Assembly: GCF_030263935.1 (NCBI RefSeq)
Contig: NZ_CP127162.1
Span: forward strand, 1,993,501 to 2,057,500
Source of the DNA: Paenibacillus polygoni
GTDB lineage: Bacteria > Bacillota > Bacilli > Paenibacillales > Paenibacillaceae
Length of the DNA stretch: 64,000 nt
Direction of reading: 5' to 3'
Shown here: positions 24,797 to 33,228 of the stretch, in pieces
Position numbering within the stretch: the first letter of the stretch is position 1
Layout of the letters: each line of letters starts with the position of its first letter
Made by a program: the position numbers and the translations under genes
The notes under the pieces: model-generated
The model's database searches: none
What the model was told of the DNA's origin: nothing
Seen by the model: only the letters and a program-made list of their open reading frames with translations

Positions 24797-26185
24797 TTGA
24801 GAAACATGAAAGCGCTTTTAATTTTATTGTTGGTGTCGTGTTTTGTGATTGTAGCCGGATGCAGCGGAGGAAAAACAGCAGAAAATCCAACTCCGCCAAA
24901 AGAAGTGAATGAAGAACAAACGCCAGATAATACTGCAGAAAAAACGGAGGAACCAGAAGCGCCTGCCTTCGATCTTGGAGGTAGAACAATCAAGTTGTCA
25001 GCATGGTGGGATCTTGCACCTACCGATGCAGATGCTACAGGGCAAGCTCTTGTTGAGCAACAGAAGAAAGTAGAAGAAAAATATAATGTCACTATCGAAT
25101 ACGTTAACGTTCCCTTCGAAGAGTATATGGATAAGTTTACTACATCCGTTCTTGCAGGGGAACCATTCTCCGATATAGCCTACCTTGAATTCAAAAGTGC
25201 CGTACCTGCGATCCAAAAAGGCCAGCTTCTTAAAATTTCCGAATTTACTACAACGAATTCTAGTATTAACAAAGACCAGCGGCTAGCCAATCCCGCACCA
25301 CCGCTTCTTGGAGAACAATATGCTTTTAACGGCGGAGTGAAAGGAAACTTTGGTCATGGAATTCATTATAATCGTGACCTATTTGAAAAACTGGGGCTTC
25401 CAGACCTCCAAGAGTTGTACGACAATGGCGAGTGGACCTGGAGTAAATTCCTTGAAATCGCGAAACAAGCAACCAAAGATACAAACAACGATGGGAAAAT
25501 GGATACTTATGGGTTCTCTGGATGGGCAGCTGTAGTTGGACGTAACTTTATTGCAGCAAATGGTGGAAACACAGTTCTCGATCCAGAAGATGAGGCATCA
25601 AATGCTAAAGAAGGACTTACAGATCCGAAGGCAATTGAAGCCATTGAGTTTTTGGCATCTTTATACAGCAACAATGTAGTAAAAGTGAAGACAGGCGACA
25701 AAGTGAATTGGGAAGAAGGCGACACCTTTAAAGACGGAGACGTTGCGATGTTCCATGCAGCACAGTGGATGATCGGTGACCTGAACTTTGAAGTTGGTGT
25801 TGTCCCTTATCCAATTGGACCCCAAGGGAGCCCGGAAATCACTTATGCGGATACAGGTTTGAATGCTTATTTCATTCCGAAAGGCGTAAAAGATCCAGAA
25901 GCGGTATATCAAGTGTTTGAAGAACTATTTGACGTTCCTCAACTAGAAGAGTATCCAACGCAAAACTATTTGGAGAGTTTATACTCCACGGAAGATGACA
26001 CACGTATTATTCGTGAACATATTACAGGCACAGGACTTGTTGGGTTGGATGAAGCTTACCCAGAGTATCCATACAATGACTTTATTGCTGATGTTATCGT
26101 AAATAATGCTTCTGTTGCATCTGCGGCAGAGAAATATAAGCAGCAGGCACAAGCCTCAATTGATAAGCTGGGAGCAGTAAAATAA
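24797..26185 (+). CDS. Sugar ABC transporter solute-binding lipoprotein (family 1)
   Basis: A 462-aa extracellular binding protein. The signal peptide has the lipobox IVAGC (Cys22), followed by a disordered acidic linker to about residue 55. The family 1 binding fold begins TIKLSAWWDLAPTDADATG and includes YGFSGWAAVVGRNFIAANGG. TTG 24797 behind AAGGGGG is chosen; the longer frame is upstream leader. A cre-like TGAAAGCGCTTTTA overlaps codons 3-8, which predicts catabolite repression. It is followed by a spacer hairpin, then the unusual 986-aa protein and permeases. Likely ligands are manno- or gluco-oligosaccharides. Confidence 0.88.
   Translation: MRNMKALLILLLVSCFVIVAGCSGGKTAENPTPPKEVNEEQTPDNTAEKTEEPEAPAFDLGGRTIKLSAWWDLAPTDADATGQALVEQQKKVEEKYNVTIEYVNVPFEEYMDKFTTSVLAGEPFSDIAYLEFKSAVPAIQKGQLLKISEFTTTNSSINKDQRLANPAPPLLGEQYAFNGGVKGNFGHGIHYNRDLFEKLGLPDLQELYDNGEWTWSKFLEIAKQATKDTNNDGKMDTYGFSGWAAVVGRNFIAANGGNTVLDPEDEASNAKEGLTDPKAIEAIEFLASLYSNNVVKVKTGDKVNWEEGDTFKDGDVAMFHAAQWMIGDLNFEVGVVPYPIGPQGSPEITYADTGLNAYFIPKGVKDPEAVYQVFEELFDVPQLEEYPTQNYLESLYSTEDDTRIIREHITGTGLVGLDEAYPEYPYNDFIADVIVNNASVASAAEKYKQQAQASIDKLGAVK
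24806..24820 (+). promoter_or_regulatory. cre-like site inside the solute-binding protein start
   Basis: ATGAAAGCGCTTTTA matches the CcpA consensus WTGNAANCGNWNNCW at 14 of 15 positions (T for C at position 14). It overlaps the first codons, where a roadblock site would act. Confidence 0.5.
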
Positions 26186-26212
26186 GAATGAAGTACAGCA
26201 ATCTGCGAGAAC

Positions 26213-26242
26213 AGGGGAGCAATTTCAAAAACTAGCTCCCTC
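26213..26242 (+). repeat. Intercistronic hairpin
   Basis: GGGAGC (26215-26220) pairs with GCTCCC (26235-26240). It separates the binding-protein gene from the rest of the operon without a T-run, so it may protect the upstream mRNA. Confidence 0.45.
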
Positions 26243-26287
26243 TTCCGTAGATTTATCTGCCTAAGATAGCAGAGGGGGGAGTTCCTA

Positions 26288-29248
26288 TTGAAGGGCCAGA
26301 GAAGAGTCCGCTTATGGATCAGGAAAAGTATTATCACTGCGGGTTGTGTATCGCTTGTACTTGCCGGAGGTAACAGCCAATTGGCTTTTGCTGGTTCAGT
26401 AAATACGGATCGTGTTGCATCAGATAAGGCTGATTTGTCAGTAACGCCTACTTCCATGATTGAGGATCATAGCTTTCAACTTTCCACTGCCGAATTCTAC
26501 AGTGAGTATATGGAGAAGTATAAAGATGAACCTGTCCCAGCAAGCGAAATCGTATTAGGTGCGGAGATGGTCAGTGAACTGATTGGGGAAGACAGCGAAG
26601 TGATCACTGATTTTGAGGGAAAATCCGGGAAATCGATAAAAACCGGTGAAAAAAGCAGTGTCACATGGACCTTTGAAGTAGCAGATCCAGGTTTGTATCA
26701 GCTGGAAACGAGCTATTATCCAATCGAAGGAAAAAGTTCTGCCATAGAACGAAGTGTTCTGATTGATGGGAAACTTCCTTTTCAAGAAGCTGCTTTTATT
26801 CAGTTGGACAGAGTGTGGGGCAATGTAAAAGATGAGCCGCAGCAGGACAATCGAGGGAATGACCTGAGGCCTCAGCAGCAGGAAAAACCAGTATGGCAAA
26901 CGACTTTGTTTAAAGATTCCAATGGATATTATGAAGAGCCATTTACTTTTTATTTTAGCAAAGGAAGACACACATTAACGCTTACCTCCCAGCGTGAGCC
27001 AGTAGTAATCAGTGAAATCAGACTGTTACATGAGGAGCTTCCGCCCGAATATACTACATATGCTGCAGAGTATAAGGATCAGGTGCAGCGTACGCCTGAC
27101 GATGTGTTCATAGAACTTCAAGCAGAGAAAGCGTCAGCTAAATCCTCACCTACTCTCTATCCGCTAATGGACCGTTCTTCGCCGGCAGTAGAGCCTTATA
27201 GTCCGTCCGTATCTAAAATCAACACGATCGGTGGATATAACTGGCGGATTCCTGGACAGTGGATTGAATGGAATGTAGAAGTTCCCGAGGAAGGCATGTA
27301 CGAGCTCGCTTTTAAAGCAAAGCAAAACTTCTCTCGAGGCGTCTATTCTACTCGAAAAATTATGATTAACGGTGAGGTCCCTTTTCAGGAAATGAATAGA
27401 GTATCCTTCCGCTACAAGAGCAGCTATGCGATGCAGGTTATGGGGGATGATACGCCTTATTTATATCATTTGAAAAAGGGAACAAACGTCATCCGAATGG
27501 AAGTTAGCTTAGGTGAATTTGCATCACTAATTAGAGAGGTACAAGAAAGTTTGACAGAACTGAATGCCATGTACCGAAAGATATTGATGATCACAGGTAC
27601 AGCTCCTGATGAAGTTCGAGATTATCGACTTAGTGAACGAGTGCCTAATATACTTGATGTTTTTGCGAACGAAAGCGAGCGTCTACAAGCAGTAGGAAAA
27701 CGTTTGCGAGAGTTGTCGGACGAAAAAGGGGATCAAGATGCGCTGCTCAAGACGATGGCTTTGCAGCTCGACGAAATGATTGAAGATCCAGATACGATAC
27801 CAAGGAGGTTATCGGCTTACAAAACCAATACAGGAGGACTTGGAACTTGGCTTCAGCAAACAAGGGAACAGCCTCTTGAAATTGATGCAATCTATGTTAC
27901 TTCTCCTGGAAAAAAAGTTTCCGGAAAAGGGATGGGATGGTTTGCTCGAACTTGGCATGAGATCGTAACCTTCCTCTATTCTTTCTTTATTGATTATGAC
28001 CAAATTGGCAATGCAGCAACGGACAAAACGCAAAAGACAATTACCGTATGGATCGGCAGCGGACGTGATCAGGCCAATACCATTAAGGCGATGATTGATG
28101 AAACGTTTACGCCGGAATCTGGAATACAAGTTAACCTCAAGCTTGTTCCGATGAATTCCCTGCTTCCTGCTACTCTTTCGGGTGAAGGACCCGATGTAGC
28201 CATGCAGATGGGGAATGATGTTCCTGTGAATTATGCGATGAGGAAAGCGGCGGCTGATTTGTCTCAGTTTGATGATTTTAATGAAGTGAAACAGCAGTTC
28301 AGAGAGAGTGCTATGGTACCGTACACTTTTGAGAACGGAGTATATGCGTTACCTGAAACGCAGACCTTTAATATGTTGTTTTACCGAAAAGATGTACTAG
28401 AAGAGCTTGGACTCCAAATACCGCAAACATGGGAAGAAGTAGGAAGCCTGCTGACCGTTCTTGATAAAAATCATATGGATTTTGGCCTGCCGCTGGTAAC
28501 GCAGCCCCAATATCCTGGTGAAAACGTCCCGCCGAATTCCGTGTACTCGATGCTCTTATTCCAAGGCGGCGGCGAGTTCTACAGAGATGGAAGCAAGGAA
28601 TCAAATCTGGACTCGAAGATCGGAATGGAAGCGTTTAAACAGTGGACTGAATTCTATACGGACTACAAGCTAGAGCGTGAATACGACTTTGCGAACCGAT
28701 TTAGAACAGGCGAAATGCCGATTGGCATCGCAGATTACACTACGTATAACCAGTTGACGGTGTTTGCTCCTGAGATTCGAGGAATGTGGGGATTCACGAT
28801 CATCCCGGGTACGGTGCAAGCAGACGGATCTACCGACCATACGGTTGCGAGCGGCGGCAGCGGTGTACTGATGCTCGAAGATGCAGATGATAAACAAGCG
28901 GCATGGGAATATATGAAGTGGTGGACAAGTGAAGAAACACAAGTCAAATTCGGAAGAGAAATGGAAGGACTGATGGGTGCAGCAGCCAGATATCCAACAG
29001 CGAATATCGCAGCACTGGAGAAACTTCCTTGGCCAGTCGAAGATTATGAGAATCTGCAAAAGCAAATGGAATGGGTAAGAGGAATACCGGAAGTACCAGG
29101 TGGATATTTTACGGGGCGTCATCTCATTAATGCCTTCTATCGTTCTGTTGATGGAAAGATCGAACCAAGAGAAGCACTCATGGACTATGTACAGTATATC
29201 CAGGATGAAATTCGTGTAAAACGCAATGAATTCGGTCTGCCGGAGTAA
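26288..29248 (+). CDS. 986-aa exported fusion: beta-sandwich modules plus solute-binding domain
   Basis: A very large exported protein, about twice the size of a normal binding protein. The signal peptide covers residues 1-36 (cleavage near LAFAGS; no convincing lipobox). Two related beta-sandwich, carbohydrate-binding-like stretches lie at about 110-250 and 310-420. Both contain a G-x-Y-x-L core strand and an [IM]-[DN]-G-x-[LV]-P-F-Q-E motif (LIDGKLPFQEA; MINGEVPFQEM). A helical linker of about 430-560 follows. A family 1 solute-binding domain fills about 590-960 (TVWIGSGRDQANTIKAMIDE, YALPETQTFNMLFYRKDVLE). It starts with TTG behind GGGGGGAG and is followed 16 bp later by two permeases. It probably captures glycans for this importer; retention at the cell surface is unexplained. 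Confidence 0.8.
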   Translation: MKGQRRVRLWIRKSIITAGCVSLVLAGGNSQLAFAGSVNTDRVASDKADLSVTPTSMIEDHSFQLSTAEFYSEYMEKYKDEPVPASEIVLGAEMVSELIGEDSEVITDFEGKSGKSIKTGEKSSVTWTFEVADPGLYQLETSYYPIEGKSSAIERSVLIDGKLPFQEAAFIQLDRVWGNVKDEPQQDNRGNDLRPQQQEKPVWQTTLFKDSNGYYEEPFTFYFSKGRHTLTLTSQREPVVISEIRLLHEELPPEYTTYAAEYKDQVQRTPDDVFIELQAEKASAKSSPTLYPLMDRSSPAVEPYSPSVSKINTIGGYNWRIPGQWIEWNVEVPEEGMYELAFKAKQNFSRGVYSTRKIMINGEVPFQEMNRVSFRYKSSYAMQVMGDDTPYLYHLKKGTNVIRMEVSLGEFASLIREVQESLTELNAMYRKILMITGTAPDEVRDYRLSERVPNILDVFANESERLQAVGKRLRELSDEKGDQDALLKTMALQLDEMIEDPDTIPRRLSAYKTNTGGLGTWLQQTREQPLEIDAIYVTSPGKKVSGKGMGWFARTWHEIVTFLYSFFIDYDQIGNAATDKTQKTITVWIGSGRDQANTIKAMIDETFTPESGIQVNLKLVPMNSLLPATLSGEGPDVAMQMGNDVPVNYAMRKAAADLSQFDDFNEVKQQFRESAMVPYTFENGVYALPETQTFNMLFYRKDVLEELGLQIPQTWEEVGSLLTVLDKNHMDFGLPLVTQPQYPGENVPPNSVYSMLLFQGGGEFYRDGSKESNLDSKIGMEAFKQWTEFYTDYKLEREYDFANRFRTGEMPIGIADYTTYNQLTVFAPEIRGMWGFTIIPGTVQADGSTDHTVASGGSGVLMLEDADDKQAAWEYMKWWTSEETQVKFGREMEGLMGAAARYPTANIAALEKLPWPVEDYENLQKQMEWVRGIPEVPGGYFTGRHLINAFYRSVDGKIEPREALMDYVQYIQDEIRVKRNEFGLPE

Positions 29249-29264
29249 AGGAGGGTGAGACGTC

Positions 29265-30233
29265 ATGTCTGATTTACAACTTAAAAATAAGGTGAGGGGC
29301 GTCCCTCCAAAGGAACGTTCGCTTCGGCGCCGTGAACGGCGGCAACAAAAGATTCATCAGATCAAAATTAATAAACATTTGTATATCCTGATGGCGCCTT
29401 ACATGATTCTGTTTTTATTGTTTACGATATTGCCTGTTCTATTATCTATAGTGATTAGCTTTACCTATTTTAATATGCTCGAAATGCCCAAATTTGTAGG
29501 GTGGCAGAACTACACAAGATTGTTTCTAGAAGATGATATTTTTCTCATTGCTTTGAAAAACACATTTTTGTTCGCTGCCATCACAGGTCCTGTCAGTTAC
29601 TTAGCCTGTTTTATATTTGCATGGATTATTAATGAACTCAGCCCGAAATTACGGGCATTCATGACCCTGATTTTTTACGCACCCTCTATTTCAGGAAACG
29701 TATTTTTTATCTGGCTTCTCATCTTTTCGGGAGACCGTTACGGAATTATCAATGGTTTGCTTATTAAGCTGGGCATTCTGCTGGAACCAATTCAGTGGCT
29801 CAAAACAGAAGCTTATATCATGCCAATTATCATACTCGTGCAGCTATGGCTAAGTCTTGGAACTGGATTCTTGGCATTCATTGCAGGACTGCAAACGGTA
29901 GATAAGACGCTGTATGAAGCAGGTGCAGTGGACGGAATTAAAAACCGCTGGCAAGAGCTTTGGTATATCACGCTGCCTTCGATGAAGCCGCAGCTCATGT
30001 TTGGTGCTGTAATTCAAATTACTTCCTCGTTTGCCGTGGCTGATGTATCCATCCAGCTGGCCGGTTTTCCGAGCGTCAATTATGCAGCAGAAACGGTTGT
30101 TACTCACTTAATGGATTTCGGAACCATTCGGTTTGAGATGGGCTTTGCATCCGCCATTGCAACCGTCTTGTTCATGTTAATGGTGGGATCTAACATGATT
30201 ATTCAAAAACTGCTCAGGAAAGTGGGTGAGTAA
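29265..30233 (+). CDS. Sugar ABC transporter permease (MalF-type)
   Basis: A 322-aa inner-membrane permease with six predicted helices. The N-terminal 35 residues are basic and cytoplasmic. The coupling-loop EAA motif is EAGAVDGIKNRWQELWYITLP (first residues about 215-230). It pairs with the permease that follows. No ATPase gene is nearby, so a shared MsmX-type ATPase is expected. It is strongly linked to the 986-aa binding protein. Confidence 0.9.
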   Translation: MSDLQLKNKVRGVPPKERSLRRRERRQQKIHQIKINKHLYILMAPYMILFLLFTILPVLLSIVISFTYFNMLEMPKFVGWQNYTRLFLEDDIFLIALKNTFLFAAITGPVSYLACFIFAWIINELSPKLRAFMTLIFYAPSISGNVFFIWLLIFSGDRYGIINGLLIKLGILLEPIQWLKTEAYIMPIIILVQLWLSLGTGFLAFIAGLQTVDKTLYEAGAVDGIKNRWQELWYITLPSMKPQLMFGAVIQITSSFAVADVSIQLAGFPSVNYAAETVVTHLMDFGTIRFEMGFASAIATVLFMLMVGSNMIIQKLLRKVGE

Positions 30234-30237
30234 AGCG

Positions 30238-31107
30238 ATGAATTTTACGCTCGGCATGTTCCGTAAGAAAAGAGTGAATCGCTCTTTCTGGGGCAGCTTC
30301 TTCCTCTTCCTGCTCCTTGCCGTTATCGGTGCATTTATGGTTCTGCCTTTGGTTTATGCGATCAATGCGGCTTTTAAACCGCTGGACGAAATCTTTATTT
30401 TTCCTCCAACTCTGTTCGTAAGAAATCCTACCTTGGATAACTTTGCAGACTTAATCAATCTGCTGAGTGCTTCGTGGGTTCCTTTTACAAGGTACATCTT
30501 TAATACGATATTTATTACAGGAGTAGGGATCGTTGGGCACGTACTATTAGCATCTGCTGCTGCTTATCCGCTTGCCAAACATCGTATACCAGGCACTAAC
30601 GTCATGTTTAAACTCATTGTATTGTCACTGATGTTTACCCCTGCCGTTACTGCTATTCCTACGTACATGATCATGTCCTTTTTAGGATGGGTTGACACTT
30701 ACTGGGCGGTTATTATCCCGGCATTCTCTTATCCGCTGGGGCTGTATCTAATGAAGCAGTTCATGGAGCAGATTCCGGATGCCCTGATCGAAGCAGCAAA
30801 AATCGATGGGGCAACGGAGTATCGGATATTCTGGACCATCGTAATGCCTAATGTAAAGCCTGCATGGCTGACTTTAATTATTCTACTATTTCAAATTTTA
30901 TGGGGAACGGATGGCAACGGCTTCATTTATAGTGAGCAGCTTAAGACACTGACTTCGGCTACGACCAATATCGTACAAGGCGGGATCGCAAGAGCTGGGG
31001 TAGGAGCTGCGGTTGCACTGATGATGATGAGTGTGCCAATTACGATTTTTGTGTTCTCACAAAGCCGGATAATTGAAACAATGGCCACATCCGGAATGAA
31101 GGAATGA
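30238..31107 (+). CDS. Sugar ABC transporter permease (MalG-type)
   Basis: A 289-aa permease with six helices. The EAA loop is EAAKIDGATEYRIFWTIVMP. ATG 30238 lies 4 bp after the preceding stop and behind GGTGAG; an in-frame GTG at 30226 is also possible. It forms a heterodimer with the MalF-type subunit. Confidence 0.9.
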   Translation: MNFTLGMFRKKRVNRSFWGSFFLFLLLAVIGAFMVLPLVYAINAAFKPLDEIFIFPPTLFVRNPTLDNFADLINLLSASWVPFTRYIFNTIFITGVGIVGHVLLASAAAYPLAKHRIPGTNVMFKLIVLSLMFTPAVTAIPTYMIMSFLGWVDTYWAVIIPAFSYPLGLYLMKQFMEQIPDALIEAAKIDGATEYRIFWTIVMPNVKPAWLTLIILLFQILWGTDGNGFIYSEQLKTLTSATTNIVQGGIARAGVGAAVALMMMSVPITIFVFSQSRIIETMATSGMKE

Positions 31108-31123
31108 GGAGGGGTGGATACCA

Positions 31124-32611
31124 ATGAAGCAAGCATATAAACGTCTTCTCAGCCGCACAATTCTGGGTGTTGCTGTATGTTCCATGGCACTTGCTTCCCA
31201 TGGCACCGCAGTACTAGCTAAAGCTCCTTATGAGAGTTATACCTACAATTATTACGAGGAAGCAGTACCTGCTCCAGATGCCTATTTGCCTGAAAGAAGC
31301 ATATCGGGAATTGATCTCGGAATCGGCAGCTTTTCCACACCTCAAGATCTCTTTGTGTCAAGTAAGGGAGAAGTTTACATTGCAGATACGGGAAATAACC
31401 GAATTGTGATTTTGGAGGATGATTGGAAGGTCAAAAAAGTGATCACCACCTTCGAGCATGATTCAAAAGAAGATACTTTTTTATCCCCTAGCGGGGTTGT
31501 CGTAAGTGAAGAAGGAAATTTGTATGTAGCAGATACGGAACATAAACGAGTTGTTGTTCTGTCACCAGAAGGAAAACTAATGCAAATCATTGAAAATCCG
31601 CAGTCGGATTTGCTGGGTTCTTCTTTTTCCTTTGTACCCCTTAAGTTGTCAGTAGACGCCGGAGGCCGGATCTTTGTCATCGCTAGAGGGGCATATGAAG
31701 GAATGCTGCAATTCGATAAGAGTGGAGAATTCATCGGATACTCGGGAACCAACAAAGTTCGGCGTGATTTTGCAGACTACATATGGAGGCTCCTTGCAAG
31801 TGATGCGCAAAAGAAACAGATGCAGTTATATATACCAACGGAGTTTTCGAATCTAGATATGGGGAATAAAGGTTTCCTCTATGCCACGAACGTAGATCCA
31901 GGATCAACGGAACCTGTAAAAAGGCTGAATCCTTCCGGAGAAGATGTGCTGAAGCGTTATGGTTACTTTGAGGTCAAAGGTGATCTTGTGTATCGCCTAA
32001 GAGGTGCATCGGGAGGTCCTTCGAGACTGGTTGATATTAAATACTGGGGTAACGGAATGTACAGTGTTCTTGATGCACTTCGGGGCCGGGTGTTCACTTA
32101 TGATGACGAAGGTAATCTATTGTACATTTTTGGAGGAATCGGTACGCAGATCGGAACTTTCCGTACACCCGTAGCATTAGATCGAATGGGTAATAAGCAG
32201 CTGATACTCGATCAGGGTAAAGAAACGATTACCATTTTCCAGCCGACTGAATATGGTGCTGCGATCCAGGAAGCTGTAGCTAACCACCATGCGGGTGATG
32301 ACCAAAGAGCAGTTGAAAAATGGAGAGAGGTTCTGCGTCTTAACGCAAACTATGATATCGCATATATCGGAATTGGAAAATCGCTTCTATATGATAAGCA
32401 AAATAAAGAAGCAATGGAGTATTTTAAGCTTGGAATGGACCGTAAAAATTACTCAGTTGCCTTTAAAAGATATCGGAAAGAAGTGCTGCAGGAACACTTC
32501 GGTACCTTTTTGACAGTGACTACAGGCGGAGTTGTACTCATTATTGCTTTGCGGGCAGTCCGTTCACGGAGCAGAAGGAGGGGGGAGCAACATGAAGCAG
32601 GACTTTTTTAA
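31124..32611 (+). CDS. Exported NHL-repeat protein with TPR and C-terminal membrane helix
   Basis: A 495-aa protein. The signal peptide is residues 1-30. NHL beta-propeller repeats run from about 60 to 380: FSTPQDLFVSSKGEVYIADT and NNRIVILEDDWKV, then LSPSGVVVSEEGNLYVADT, then IGTFRTPVALDRMGNKQLIL. A TPR-like helical pair lies near 390-450 (YIGIGKSLLYDKQNKEAMEY). A C-terminal transmembrane helix (about 465-480) is followed by a basic cytoplasmic tail. It is therefore an extracellular scaffold anchored at its C terminus, inside a sugar transport operon. It overlaps the YIP1 gene by 20 bp. Its function is unknown; substrate or partner docking is inferred. Confidence 0.8.
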   Translation: MKQAYKRLLSRTILGVAVCSMALASHGTAVLAKAPYESYTYNYYEEAVPAPDAYLPERSISGIDLGIGSFSTPQDLFVSSKGEVYIADTGNNRIVILEDDWKVKKVITTFEHDSKEDTFLSPSGVVVSEEGNLYVADTEHKRVVVLSPEGKLMQIIENPQSDLLGSSFSFVPLKLSVDAGGRIFVIARGAYEGMLQFDKSGEFIGYSGTNKVRRDFADYIWRLLASDAQKKQMQLYIPTEFSNLDMGNKGFLYATNVDPGSTEPVKRLNPSGEDVLKRYGYFEVKGDLVYRLRGASGGPSRLVDIKYWGNGMYSVLDALRGRVFTYDDEGNLLYIFGGIGTQIGTFRTPVALDRMGNKQLILDQGKETITIFQPTEYGAAIQEAVANHHAGDDQRAVEKWREVLRLNANYDIAYIGIGKSLLYDKQNKEAMEYFKLGMDRKNYSVAFKRYRKEVLQEHFGTFLTVTTGGVVLIIALRAVRSRSRRRGEQHEAGLF

Positions 32612-33212
32612 GTTCCCAATGCATCTGATCGTACATCCATTTGATGGTTTCTGGGATTTGAAATATGAAGGAAAAGGAAAAGTCAAAGTGGCACTCGTGA
32701 TTGTATTCGTTCTTTTTCTTACGTTTGTCCTTCAGCGTCAATATGCAGGTTTTCTAGTGAACTATAATGACCCAAGAACGCTGAACAGTCTAGCTGAACT
32801 TCAATATGTTATCCTTCCTTTTTTTCTATGGTGCGTTTCGGGCTGGTCAATTACGACGCTTATGGAGGGAGAGGGGAAATTTCGCGAAATTTTGATGGCT
32901 ACAGCCTACTCTCTTGTTCCAATCATTTTGATTTATTTACCGATGACGTTGATTAGCCGGTTTTTGACCACAGAGGAAAGCTCCTTCTATTACTTACTCA
33001 ATACGTTTGCGATTATTTGGTTCCTTTATCTATTGTTTGTAGGTACGATGACGGTCCATCAGTATACCCCGGCGAAGACAGTGATTACGATGCTGTTAAC
33101 GGTGGTAACGATGGGGATTATGGTTTTTCTAGGTACCCTGGTCTTTAGTCTCATTCAGCAAATTATCGAGTTTATCGTTAATATCTACCGAGAGCTGGTA
33201 TTCCGAATATAA
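32592..33212 (+). CDS. YIP1-family membrane protein
   Basis: A 206-aa polytopic membrane protein of the YIP1 superfamily with five predicted helices. The conserved N-terminal segment is FKFPMHLIVHPFDGFWDLKY. The central motif resembles the YIP1 GGxGxF region (LMEGEGKFREILMATAYSLV). ATG 32592 follows AGGAGGGGGGAG, inside the end of the NHL gene. Bacterial YIP1 proteins have no established function. Its fixed place between the NHL and DUF5696 genes suggests a membrane platform for this transport module. Confidence 0.85.
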   Translation: MKQDFFKFPMHLIVHPFDGFWDLKYEGKGKVKVALVIVFVLFLTFVLQRQYAGFLVNYNDPRTLNSLAELQYVILPFFLWCVSGWSITTLMEGEGKFREILMATAYSLVPIILIYLPMTLISRFLTTEESSFYYLLNTFAIIWFLYLLFVGTMTVHQYTPAKTVITMLLTVVTMGIMVFLGTLVFSLIQQIIEFIVNIYRELVFRI

Positions 33213-33228
33213 AGGAGGCGTAAGTCTA

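Noticed and set aside
28670..29266. 198-codon frame on the minus strand
   Set aside because: It lies entirely antisense to the solute-binding domain of the 986-aa protein, has no ribosome site and no family resemblance.
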